Shown here in pieces: positions 1 to 6,386 of a stretch of 8,146 bases of DNA. The DNA is taken from positions 1 through 8,146 of the forward strand of contig JAUPKO010000598.1 of assembly GCA_030837395.1 (NCBI GenBank). Direction: 5' to 3'. Numbering within the stretch: the stretch's first letter is position 1; each line of letters opens with the position of its first letter. Source of the DNA: Actinomycetota bacterium (GTDB lineage Bacteria; Actinomycetota; Actinomycetes; S36-B12; UBA10799). The position numbers and the translations under genes were made by a program. The notes under the pieces were generated by a model. The model was given only the letters and a program-made list of their open reading frames with translations, was not told where the DNA came from and ran no database searches.

Positions 1-534
1 GACCACCGCGGCACAACCGTAACTTGAGATCTGCTCCGGTGTGACCTCCATCAGCAGCAGCACCGACCCGCCGTACCGGGCCCGCACCTGCGCCATCCGC
101 GGTAGGACCGGGGTCGACTCGTCCACGAGGTCGTCACCGAGCAACACCGCGAAGGGCTCGTCGCCGACGTGGGAGGCCGCCTGCAAGACGGCATGACCGA
201 GCCCGAGTGCCTGCCCTTGACGCACGTAGTGGATGCGGCCGAGGTTGGTGGCCTCCTGCACGATCTCGACCCGGGCCAGGTCGCCCTTGTCGGTCAGCGC
301 CTGCTCGAGGTCCGGGCGCCGGTCGAAGTGGTCCTCCAGCGCGGTCTTGGCGCGGCCGGTCACCATCAGCAGGTCTGTCAGGCCCGCAGCGACGGCCTCC
401 TCCACGACGTACTGGATGGCCGGCTTGTCGACCACCGGGAGCATCTCCTTGGGAAGTGCCTTGGTGGCCGGCAGGAATCGAGTGCCCAGGCCAGCCACGG
501 GCAGAACGGCCTTGCGCAGAGCGGTGTTGGTCAT
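1..534 (-). CDS. galU: UTP--glucose-1-phosphate uridylyltransferase, N-terminal part (cut by window edge)
   Basis: This enzyme makes UDP-glucose from UTP and glucose-1-phosphate in the cytoplasm, supplying activated sugar for envelope and storage glycans. The 178 codons seen begin at an ATG (534-532) and stay open to base 1, so the C-terminal part (family length about 300) is outside the window. The nucleotide-binding signature AGLGTRFLPATKALPKEMLP lies at residues 14-33, followed by VDKP (35-38), DHFDRRP (68-74), QGQALGLGHA (106-115) and the metal/sugar-phosphate loop LLGDDLVDE (131-139). The ALPKEMLPVVDKP form and the LGLGHA loop separate GalU from the RmlA thymidylyltransferases, though an RmlA-like or other UDP-sugar role cannot be fully excluded. 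No convincing Shine-Dalgarno precedes the ATG; a TAGGCT hexamer 7 nt upstream suggests a leaderless message. It diverges from the sulfotransferase unit. Confidence 0.93.
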   Translation of the reverse strand, partial: MTNTALRKAVLPVAGLGTRFLPATKALPKEMLPVVDKPAIQYVVEEAVAAGLTDLLMVTGRAKTALEDHFDRRPDLEQALTDKGDLARVEIVQEATNLGRIHYVRQGQALGLGHAVLQAASHVGDEPFAVLLGDDLVDESTPVLPRMAQVRARYGGSVLLLMEVTPEQISSYGCAAVV

Positions 535-535
535 G

Positions 536-606
536 GTCCCGAGCCTAGCCAAGTCCGGCGACACGTTCCCGCGTTGCGGCCGACCTCCGCCGTCTGCGCT
601 CGGGAC
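536..606. repeat. 9-bp inverted repeat in divergent galU/sulfotransferase region
   Basis: GTCCCGAGC at 536-544 and its exact reverse complement GCTCGGGAC at 598-606 are separated by 53 nt. CCTAGCC also occurs twice in the same orientation (544-550 and 610-616), placing possible TAGGCT (minus) and TAGCCT (plus, 612-617) -10 hexamers next to the two arms. The rest of the 188-nt gap (535-722) has no gene I can support. The arrangement could be a shared operator, but no known regulator motif is recognised. Confidence 0.35.
542..547 (-). promoter_or_regulatory. Possible -10 element for leaderless galU transcript
   Basis: On the minus strand TAGGCT (547-542) fits the actinobacterial TANNNT -10 pattern and ends 7 nt before the galU ATG, which would put the transcription start at or next to the A of the ATG. 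The absence of a ribosome binding site agrees with a leaderless mRNA. No good -35 hexamer is seen at the usual spacing (GGGAAC lies there), so this is tentative. Confidence 0.3.
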
Positions 607-708
607 GCTCCTAGCCTGGGGCCATCATGCATGGACTGCCAGACCCTGGAGCGCGCCGCGAGCAACGGCCGATCACGCGCCCGGCAGCCGCCGCCGGCAC
701 CCCTGCGC

Positions 709-714
709 AAGGAG
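709..714 (+). promoter_or_regulatory. Ribosome binding site of sulfotransferase (decides start)
   Basis: AAGGAG lies 8 nt before the ATG at 723. The same frame is open back to an ATG at 627, but codons 627-722 have poor G/C use at third positions (about two thirds) compared with the gene body, and the strong site here favours 723. Confidence 0.75.
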
Positions 715-722
715 CGTTGATC

Positions 723-1484
723 ATGTCCACATCCGCGGTCGCCCGCCCCGGCGACCTCGCAGTCGAGCCGCAGCGGTTCTTCTTCGTGCACATGCTCAAG
801 ACCGGTGGCACCGCCATGTTCCTACGACTGCGCGAGCACTTCGGTGAGGACGCCGTCTACCCCAACGCCAGCGACGGCGACGTCATGACGGTGGCGCCGC
901 AGTTCGTCACCGCCACGCTGCTGGAGCGCTGGCCGGAGCGGGGCGCGGACATCCGGGTGATGATCGGTCACCTGCCGCTGTGCACCACCGAACTGCTCGG
1001 CGTGCCGTTCACCACCTTGACGATGCTGCGCGAACCAGTCGCCCGCACCTTGTCGTTCCTGCAGTTCCATCGCAAACTCATCCCGGCCGACGCGGACCTC
1101 TCCCTGGACCAGATCTACGACGACAAGGTCAGGTTCGACACGCTGATCCACAACCACATGGTCAAGATGCTCTCGCTGACCCCGGACGAGATGACCGCCG
1201 ACATGCTCACACCGGTGGAGTTCACCCCGGAACGGCTCGCCCGCGCCAAGGCCAACCTCGAACAGATCGACGCGGTAGGCACCCAGGACCACCTCGAGGA
1301 CTTCTGCGAAGCCATCGACGCCGCCTACGGCTGGCACATCGCCCGCCGGGTCAATCACAAGGGCGCGGGCAAACCCAAAGTGTCGCGTTCGCTGCGCAAA
1401 CGGATCGCCCGCGACAACGCGGACGACATCGAACTCTATGACCATGCCGTCGAGCTGATCCACCGCCGCGGCTTCCTGCGCTGA
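723..1484 (+). CDS. PAPS-dependent sulfotransferase family protein
   Basis: A 253-residue protein predicted to move a sulfo group from PAPS (3'-phosphoadenosine 5'-phosphosulfate) to a hydroxyl of a carbohydrate or lipid acceptor. The 5'-phosphosulfate-binding loop is RFFFVHMLKTGGTAMF (residues 18-33, with K26-T-G-G-T30), close to the HxxKTGGT form of the heparan sulfate 2-O-sulfotransferase-like group (Sulfotransfer_2). The 3'-phosphate-binding motif is LREPVARTLSF (102-112, with R103 and S111). IGHLP at 81-85 matches the usual GH-(F/L)-P step between them. No signal peptide or transmembrane segment is visible, so it should be cytosolic or membrane-peripheral. It is followed after 11 nt by the acyltransferase, suggesting co-transcription and action on the same acceptor. 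The acceptor cannot be told from sequence. Family call is strong; substrate is unknown. Confidence 0.87.
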   Translation: MSTSAVARPGDLAVEPQRFFFVHMLKTGGTAMFLRLREHFGEDAVYPNASDGDVMTVAPQFVTATLLERWPERGADIRVMIGHLPLCTTELLGVPFTTLTMLREPVARTLSFLQFHRKLIPADADLSLDQIYDDKVRFDTLIHNHMVKMLSLTPDEMTADMLTPVEFTPERLARAKANLEQIDAVGTQDHLEDFCEAIDAAYGWHIARRVNHKGAGKPKVSRSLRKRIARDNADDIELYDHAVELIHRRGFLR

Positions 1485-1495
1485 CCGGCACGCCA

Positions 1496-2677
1496 ATGGC
1501 CCGCGCCAGCGCTGCGACCGCCCGCCGGAGCTTCGGCGCGGCCTTCGACCCGCGCGCCAACAGCCTCAACCTGTTGCGACTGGTGTTCGCCTTCGTGGTG
1601 CTGTTGGACCACTGCTCCTTCCTCGGCGGCTTCGGCGCGAACGACATCGGTCACGCCTCCACCCCGGGCACGCTGGCGGTGTACGGCTTCTTCGCGATCT
1701 CCGGATTCCTGATCGCCCGCAGCGCCGCGACCTCCCGACCCGGGCGCTACCTGCGCAAACGCTTCCTTCGGATCTTCCCGGCGTATTGGGCAGTGCTGGT
1801 GGTGACGGCACTGATGATCGCTCCGATCGGTTACCTGCGCGGGGTGCGTCCGGCCGGCTGCGGGCTGGACTGCTACCTGGCCGGTCCCGACGGCCCCGTC
1901 GGCTACGTCCTGCGAAACCTCAGCCTGTGGGTGGTGCAGCAGGACATCTCCGGCACACCGACCGGGGTGCACCTGCCCGAGGTGTGGAACGGCTCGCTAT
2001 GGACGCTGGCCTACGAGTTCGGGGCCTACCTGGTGCTGCTCGGGTTGGCCCTGGCCGGGGCGCTTCGACGGCCGCCGGTGGTGCTCGCCCTCACGACCGG
2101 ATTGCTCGTGGTGCTCGGGGTCTTCACGATCGTTCCCACCCTGAACGAGAACGTCAACGCCTTCACCCAGCCGGTGTTCACGCCTGCGTTGGTGCTGCTT
2201 CCGCTGTTCCTGACCGGATCGTGCTTGTGGCTCTACCGGGAGCGCGTACCGGACTCGGGCTGGTTGGCTGGTGGACTGTTCGCGTCCGCCATCATCGTCA
2301 TGGCCCTGCCCATCGGCGCGCAGGTGCCGGGCTACTCGTTCACTACCGGCGGACTCGCCGCGCCGCTGCTGGTCTACCCCGTGTTGTGGTTGGGGTTCCA
2401 TCTGCCGTTCGTGCAGGTTGGCCGGCGCCACGACTTGTCGTACGGGGTCTACCTCTACGCCTTCCCGGTGCAGCAGGCCTTGGCCATGATGGGGGTGCCG
2501 GCCCGCGGGCTGCTGGCTTACACGGTGGTCACTACCGCCGTCGTGCTGGTCTTCGCGGCCGGCAGTTGGTTCCTGATCGAGCGCCCGGCTATGCAGTTGG
2601 GGCGCAACCGTCCGGTCAGTGCCACTTCTGGGCCAACCCATGCCGTGCCAGGGCCCAACGCACCGGCGGACTGTTGA
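1496..2677 (+). CDS. Acyltransferase-3 family membrane protein (OafA/YrhL-like O-acyltransferase)
   Basis: A 393-residue multi-pass membrane protein of the acyltransferase-3 family, which transfers acetyl or other acyl groups to sugars of surface polysaccharides, glycolipids or antibiotics. Family hallmarks are NLLRLVFAFVVLLDH (residues 25-39, with the conserved R28 and H39), GFFAISGFLIARS (64-76), RKRFLRIFPAYW (87-98) and EVWNGSLWTLAYEFGAYL (162-179). Several hydrophobic segments follow to about residue 365, ending with FLIERPAMQ and a short polar tail. No SGNH domain is attached. The ATG has a weak ribosome binding site and lies 11 nt after the sulfotransferase stop, so translation is probably coupled. 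The last 62 bp overlap, tail to tail, the end of the minus-strand fusion gene. The acyl group and acceptor are not predictable; a sulfated glycan or glycolipid is an inference from the neighbour. Confidence 0.92.
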   Translation: MARASAATARRSFGAAFDPRANSLNLLRLVFAFVVLLDHCSFLGGFGANDIGHASTPGTLAVYGFFAISGFLIARSAATSRPGRYLRKRFLRIFPAYWAVLVVTALMIAPIGYLRGVRPAGCGLDCYLAGPDGPVGYVLRNLSLWVVQQDISGTPTGVHLPEVWNGSLWTLAYEFGAYLVLLGLALAGALRRPPVVLALTTGLLVVLGVFTIVPTLNENVNAFTQPVFTPALVLLPLFLTGSCLWLYRERVPDSGWLAGGLFASAIIVMALPIGAQVPGYSFTTGGLAAPLLVYPVLWLGFHLPFVQVGRRHDLSYGVYLYAFPVQQALAMMGVPARGLLAYTVVTTAVVLVFAAGSWFLIERPAMQLGRNRPVSATSGPTHAVPGPNAPADC

Positions 2678-4355
2678 ACTGGCGCTCCTGTCGGTGCCAG
2701 GCCGCCGCCCAGGTGTCGTCTGCCGAGGCCAACGGTTGCAGGCCGGGGGGCACGGGCTCGACGGTCGGAACCCCCACCAGTGCCGCCCTCGGCCCATCGT
2801 GCGCGCCGTCGGCCGCACTGATGAACCACCACCACCGGTAGCCCGAATCCTCACCCCACGCCAGCAGCTCGTGGTAGTCCGCGGTCTTCGCCGCAGTGAG
2901 GAACAGCCGCGGGCGGACGCGTGCCACCACCGCCGTCAGCCGTGCCAGCAGCCCCGGCGTCATCACCCCGATGCGAATCAGCGCCGGGGCGGCAGCGGCG
3001 GAGGTCGGGCCATCAGGCTGCCGGCGCCGGACGACTCGACGCAGTCGACGTGCCCCTGCCCGGGATTCCGCCGGCAGGACTTCGTCCAGGGACTGCGCGA
3101 TTACCACGTTGCGCAACTCGTTGAGCGTCAGGTTGGTGGCGAGGTCCTGGCGCAGCGCAGAGTCCGGCTCGACCGCCACCACGGTGCCCTCACCGCCAAC
3201 CCGCCGGGCCAATGCGACGCTTTGGTAGCCGACGCCGGCTCCAAGGTCCCAGGCGAGTTCGCCGGCGTGCACGGCATCGATGCAGAACTCCACCTCGGCA
3301 TGCGCCCAATCGCCGGTGCCACGCAACACCGCCGCCTGCCCTGCCGGTGTCGCCGAGGTGAGCGCCATCAGCCCCTGGTTCGTCTTCACCACCGACATAC
3401 CCTCGGTGGCCACCGCGACCCGCTGCAACGAGGTGAAGTGCTCGTCGGCGAAGGCGATCACGTCATCGCCGAACGCTCGCTGCCGTCCCGGCGAGGCCAC
3501 CGTCAGCGAGCTCACCGACGTCGCCAGCGGTCGCCGGGCAAGGACGAAGTCGCCCCGCGACACTGCCGGCAGCCGTTCGGACACCGAGTAGTTGTAGGCC
3601 AGGTTGGCCAACTCGTCGGCGTCCAACACCTCACCCTCCAGCACCCGGGCCTTGAGGTCCTCCCAGTGGGAGGCCTCGTTCGGATCCCGAGTGGACCTCG
3701 AACTCACTGCCCACGCCCCGATCACCGCCTTCTTGGCCACCTGGTCGTGGCTGCGGATCGGGAAGTGCGCCAACCGCGGCGCGTCGGCGATCGGATGCGG
3801 CAGGACCACACCGTTGGTCTGGGCCACGAAGTGGTTGCCCGCACGCACCCGTAGCTCGGGCTGTCGCAGGAATCTGCGCGGCACCACCACCTTGCTGAGC
3901 ATGCCATCGGCCGGGTCGTCTGCCCGCCGATGCGTGATCCGTCGGATCGGGTTGACCTCGGCCGCGTCGTCGGCGGCGGTGGGCACGAAGAATTCCCACA
4001 TCAGCGTCATGCACTCCGCCACCGGCCACTCGGCCACGGTTGCGCGGAAGGCCTGCGGCGAGCGGGCATCGATGAACTCGTCGGCATCGAGGCAGAACAC
4101 CCAGTCCGGCAGGGGCTCTGACCAGTGCACGAGCAGTCCGCTCATCAGGTGCTCCTGCGGATGGTCAGTGCGGCGGTCGCGGCCGATGCTCAGATTCGAC
4201 AACTCCGCGTCGAGGGTCGTGAGGATCTCCCAGGTGCCGTCCGTGCTGCCGTTGTCCACCACGTGGAGCTCATCCACGTAGCACAGGTTGTGGCGCACGA
4301 ACGCCTCAATGATGTCGGCTTCGTTCTTGACGACCGCCGCGCCGCCCAATCGCAC
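2616..4355 (-). CDS. Glycosyltransferase family 2-like / FkbM-type methyltransferase fusion
   Basis: A 579-residue two-domain protein if started at the GTG at 4355; a TTG two codons earlier (4361) is equally possible. The frame is open back to 4496, but that overlaps the upstream methyltransferase, which ends at 4366. Residues 8-215 resemble the GT2-like Glyco_tranf_2_4 group: VVKNEADIIEAF (8-19), DNGSTDGT (34-41), the metal-binding CLDADEFID (88-96), GNH (173-175) and HFPIRS (197-202). Residues about 366-512 resemble a class I FkbM methyltransferase: DLGAGVGYQS (370-379), AVEPD (394-398), NLTLNELRNV (408-417). The usual IKIDVEGAE stretch appears as IRIGVMTPG (460-468), losing the acidic residues, so methyl transfer may be impaired. 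Residues about 434-450 are arginine-rich and look out of frame (see findings). It probably adds and modifies a sugar on the same product as its operon partner. Confidence 0.85.
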   Translation of the reverse strand: MRLGGAAVVKNEADIIEAFVRHNLCYVDELHVVDNGSTDGTWEILTTLDAELSNLSIGRDRRTDHPQEHLMSGLLVHWSEPLPDWVFCLDADEFIDARSPQAFRATVAEWPVAECMTLMWEFFVPTAADDAAEVNPIRRITHRRADDPADGMLSKVVVPRRFLRQPELRVRAGNHFVAQTNGVVLPHPIADAPRLAHFPIRSHDQVAKKAVIGAWAVSSRSTRDPNEASHWEDLKARVLEGEVLDADELANLAYNYSVSERLPAVSRGDFVLARRPLATSVSSLTVASPGRQRAFGDDVIAFADEHFTSLQRVAVATEGMSVVKTNQGLMALTSATPAGQAAVLRGTGDWAHAEVEFCIDAVHAGELAWDLGAGVGYQSVALARRVGGEGTVVAVEPDSALRQDLATNLTLNELRNVVIAQSLDEVLPAESRAGARRLRRVVRRRQPDGPTSAAAAPALIRIGVMTPGLLARLTAVVARVRPRLFLTAAKTADYHELLAWGEDSGYRWWWFISAADGAHDGPRAALVGVPTVEPVPPGLQPLASADDTWAAAWHRQERQFNSPPVRWALARHGLAQKWH

Positions 4356-4365
4356 CTGCAACCCG

Positions 4366-4995
4366 TCAGCGACGCACCCTGGCGGCCAGCACCGAGGCGT
4401 CCTGTTTGGCCCGATGCGCCGCCGCCCGCGCGCTCGACTTCGCCTCGTGAGCGCGGCCGGCCCGTCGACCGAAACCCCACACCTGCAACGGCACATCCAA
4501 CTCGTTGTCCAGGCTGTGCACCGACGGGTCGTAGTCCACCCATTCCTCCAAATTCGCGATCAGGCACTCGCGGTTTCCCCACGAATCGGTGTGCACGTCG
4601 ACGAAGCCGTTCTCGGTGAGGAAGCAGACCATGCCCTCTTTGGTCCACCGGGAGTAGTCGTGCGGGCAAGGGTGGAACTTGATCAGGAACGGCGTGGTAA
4701 TGACGAACATGCCCCCTGGTCGCAGCATGCGCCGCACGTTCTGCGCGGCATCCCGTGGTGAGGCGATGTGCTCGAACACTTGCTCGGCGATGATCAGGTC
4801 GAACGTCTGCGGCAGCCGATCCCGGCAGATGTCGAATTCGGGGAATTCGGCCGTCCGGTAGCTCTTGAAGCCGAAGTCGGCCCAGTCCGTGCCGGAGATC
4901 TCAAGCGCGTCGAGGTCGGCCGGGCCGGCCATGGTGACGATCTCCGCGACCTTCTCGTTCATCACGTGGCGGACCCAGTGATCCAGCGGTGCCAT
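4366..4995 (-). CDS. Class I SAM-dependent methyltransferase
   Basis: A 209-residue cytosolic protein with the Methyltransf_11 type of fold. ALEISG (residues 30-35) takes the place of motif I; FDLIIAEQVFEHI (65-77) is the acidic/post-I region with the EHI signature; MLRPGGMFVITTPF (90-103) is motif III. HDYSRWT (112-118) is typical of sugar or small-molecule methyltransferases of this group. The SAM loop is unusual: a SGTDWADFGFKSY stretch instead of a GxGxG loop, which I recall as a recurrent variant rather than damage. The C-terminal 30 residues are alanine- and arginine-rich and probably helical. The ATG at 4995 is chosen over an in-frame TTG at 5010 because AGGAG lies 5 nt before it. The stop is 10 nt before the fusion gene, so the two form an operon. 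The methyl acceptor, perhaps a sugar of the same glycan, is unknown. Confidence 0.87.
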   Translation of the reverse strand: MAPLDHWVRHVMNEKVAEIVTMAGPADLDALEISGTDWADFGFKSYRTAEFPEFDICRDRLPQTFDLIIAEQVFEHIASPRDAAQNVRRMLRPGGMFVITTPFLIKFHPCPHDYSRWTKEGMVCFLTENGFVDVHTDSWGNRECLIANLEEWVDYDPSVHSLDNELDVPLQVWGFGRRAGRAHEAKSSARAAAHRAKQDASVLAARVRR

Positions 4996-5000
4996 GACCT

Positions 5001-5005
5001 CTCCT
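5001..5005 (-). promoter_or_regulatory. Ribosome binding site of methyltransferase
   Basis: AGGAG on the minus strand, 5 nt before the ATG at 4995; it sits inside the TTG-started extension and so argues against that longer start. The ten-base context CAGGAGAGGT is identical to that before the acetyltransferase at 8088. Confidence 0.7.
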
Positions 5006-5030
5006 GCCAACCGAAGGGACGTACCGCGCC

Positions 5031-5036
5031 AGCATA
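5031..5036 (-). promoter_or_regulatory. Possible -10 element for the methyltransferase/fusion operon
   Basis: TATGCT (5036-5031 on the minus strand) fits TANNNT and lies 35 nt before the ATG at 4995, giving a 5' leader of roughly 25-30 nt that contains the AGGAG site. No recognisable -35 hexamer is seen 16-18 nt upstream. Confidence 0.33.
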
Positions 5037-5073
5037 AGTGCGATCCGCCCGCCAGCAGGCGAGCGCCGCCCAG

Positions 5074-5133
5074 TGAGCCGGATCACCAGGGCTGCGCCTG
5101 GCACTACTGAGCCGGAATCCCGGAATCTATCGT
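5074..5133 (+). promoter_or_regulatory. Putative promoter/operator with CCGGA(A)TC repeats upstream of the esterase
   Basis: CCGGAATC occurs twice in direct tandem at 5112-5119 and 5120-5127, immediately followed by TATCGT (5128-5133), a TANNNT -10 candidate for the plus strand. A related CCGGATC is at 5078-5084, and the longer TGAGCCGGA is repeated at 5074-5082 and 5108-5116. Between them CCAGG (5086-5090) and CCTGG (5097-5101) form a 5-bp inverted repeat. The repeats would overlap the -35/-10 spacer, as expected for an operator. No known regulator motif is recognised. The remaining parts of this 206-nt divergent gap hold nothing else I can support. Confidence 0.33.
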
Positions 5134-5201
5134 GAAGTCGTGCGCCCGCAACGGTTTCGACCCCCCACAGCAATCGCGGCTGCGTGTGTGGTGACCGGCG
5201 C

Positions 5202-6386
5202 GTGAGCCGATTCCTGCGTTGCGCAGTTGCGGCGGCCCTGGCCCTGGTCACGTCGGCGGGACCGGCTGTGGCGGCGGTCCCGGACCCCGCGGCGGCGGTC
5301 CCGGAACGAGTCGCCCGGTGCGCAGTCGCCTCTGGAATGCAGTCAATCACCGTCGACGGCCAGCCGCGTGAGTTCCTGCTGCGGCAGCCTCCGGCCGTCA
5401 CCGGGTCGGCCACCCCGATGGTGATCTCGATCCATGGCGCCACCGGCACAGCTGCCGGCCAACAAGCCACGTCCACCTTTGATCAAGGGGCCGTCGCAAT
5501 GGCGGACTCCACCGCGCTGACCAGCATCGGCGCCCGCGAAGGTTTCATCGCGGTCTTCCCCCAGGCCACTGAGGATTCGGGCCGCATGTGGCACTCAGAT
5601 CCGGGTTCCGAGGACGTCGCCTTCGTCGCCGCCTTGACCGAATACCTGCACGACAACGGCTGTTCGTCGCCTTCGCTGACCACGGTCAACGGCTTCAGCA
5701 TGGGGGCGATGATGACGTCGAGGCTGCTGTGCGTGCACCCCGATCTGTATGCCGGTGGGGCCATGGTGGCCGGCGCGTTGTTGCCGCTGGCTGGGTGCGA
5801 ACTGCCGCTGCGAACCAAGGTTCTCGTGGTTCATGGCAAGGCCGACGAGGTCGTGCCGTACAACGGTTCGCTCTCGCCGATGTTGGTGGCCATGGCGGGG
5901 CCGGGCTCGGTGTCACCGGTCAACCGCACGCTGATCGCGGCACGTTGGGCGAAGGCCAAGGACTGCCCTTCGCCGGGGTGGGCCAGCACCGGTGAAGCCA
6001 CGGTCACCGACTACTCCTGCCCACCTTCGACCACCCTTGCAGTGGCGGGAGTACGCATGACTCACACCTGGGACGGCCCTGGGGTGGCCACGTCGGAATT
6101 GATCTGGGCGGTGATGGCGCCGGACCAACCGTGCGTGCCCAGCGAACCCGCACCGCCCAACCCGGCCTTGGCCCGGGCGATCACCGCCAGACTCGCCGTC
6201 GACATCGCCTTCCGGGTGCGCTTCGGCCGCGTCCTCACCCGTCAGTCGACCTGCGAAGCGCAACTGGCCGCCACCCTGCGGTCGGCCATCCAGTCCGCGG
6301 TGGCGGCGGACCCACTGGGCCCGGTCGCCGCGCAATTGCGCTTCGCGCTCCGGGAGTTGGCCCGCCGGCCACCGGCCACCTGGTGA
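5202..6386 (+). CDS. Secreted CE1/PHB-depolymerase-like esterase (LpqC-type) with C-terminal extension
   Basis: A 394-residue exported serine hydrolase of the alpha/beta-hydrolase fold, related to feruloyl/acetyl-xylan esterases and PHB depolymerases. A Sec signal peptide spans residues 1 to about 25 (MSRFLR, then an alanine/leucine core ending AVAA); there is no lipobox, so it is released rather than lipid-anchored. ISIHG (75-79) supplies the oxyanion hole, GFSMG (164-168) the nucleophile Ser166, VVHGKADEVVPY (209-220) the acid Asp215, and MTHTWDG (286-292) the base His288. Cysteines at 154, 177, 199, 255 and 273 could pair outside the cell. Residues from about 305 form an unrecognised, mostly helical extension. 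The GTG at 5202 is chosen for its GGTGA site 7 nt upstream and cleaner signal peptide; a GTG at 5184 would add six residues. It could remove ester groups from the local glycan, but this is inference. Confidence 0.85.
   Translation: MSRFLRCAVAAALALVTSAGPAVAAVPDPAAAVPERVARCAVASGMQSITVDGQPREFLLRQPPAVTGSATPMVISIHGATGTAAGQQATSTFDQGAVAMADSTALTSIGAREGFIAVFPQATEDSGRMWHSDPGSEDVAFVAALTEYLHDNGCSSPSLTTVNGFSMGAMMTSRLLCVHPDLYAGGAMVAGALLPLAGCELPLRTKVLVVHGKADEVVPYNGSLSPMLVAMAGPGSVSPVNRTLIAARWAKAKDCPSPGWASTGEATVTDYSCPPSTTLAVAGVRMTHTWDGPGVATSELIWAVMAPDQPCVPSEPAPPNPALARAITARLAVDIAFRVRFGRVLTRQSTCEAQLAATLRSAIQSAVAADPLGPVAAQLRFALRELARRPPATW
5271..5305 (+). repeat. Short in-frame tandem repeat after the signal peptide
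   Basis: GCGGCGGTCCCGGA occurs at 5271-5284 and again at 5292-5305, a 21-bp period equal to seven codons. It encodes AAVPDPA followed by AAVPE, right at the predicted signal-peptidase region of the esterase, so it lengthens the flexible N-terminus of the mature protein. Confidence 0.6.

Noticed and set aside
169..720. Plus-strand open frames over the galU region
   Set aside because: The opposite strand encodes an unmistakable GalU N-terminus; the plus frames are shadows.
627..722. N-terminal extension of the sulfotransferase from the ATG at 627
   Set aside because: Third-position G/C is low here, no family motif is present, and AAGGAG sits 8 nt before the ATG at 723.
1436..1972. A 178-codon minus-strand open frame opposite the sulfotransferase end and acyltransferase start
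   Set aside because: Its translation is low-complexity and matches no family, while the plus strand encodes conserved acyltransferase motifs.
1997..2854. A 285-codon minus-strand open frame opposite the acyltransferase
   Set aside because: It is a mirror of acyltransferase codons, with Gln/Glu/His-rich filler and no recognisable domain.
2619..3854. A 411-codon open frame on the plus strand opposite the fusion gene
   Set aside because: It encodes an Arg/His/Gln-rich sequence without any domain; long antisense frames are expected opposite high-G+C genes, and the minus strand carries clear motifs.
4356..4496. Extension of the fusion gene to a start at 4496
   Set aside because: It would overlap the methyltransferase by about 130 bp, reads as an Arg/Cys-rich sequence, and GT2-like proteins start just before the VVKNE motif.
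5041..5110. Intrinsic terminator from the CCAGG/CCTGG inverted repeat
   Set aside because: It lies between divergent genes, has a 5-bp stem and no T-tract, so a terminator makes no sense there.
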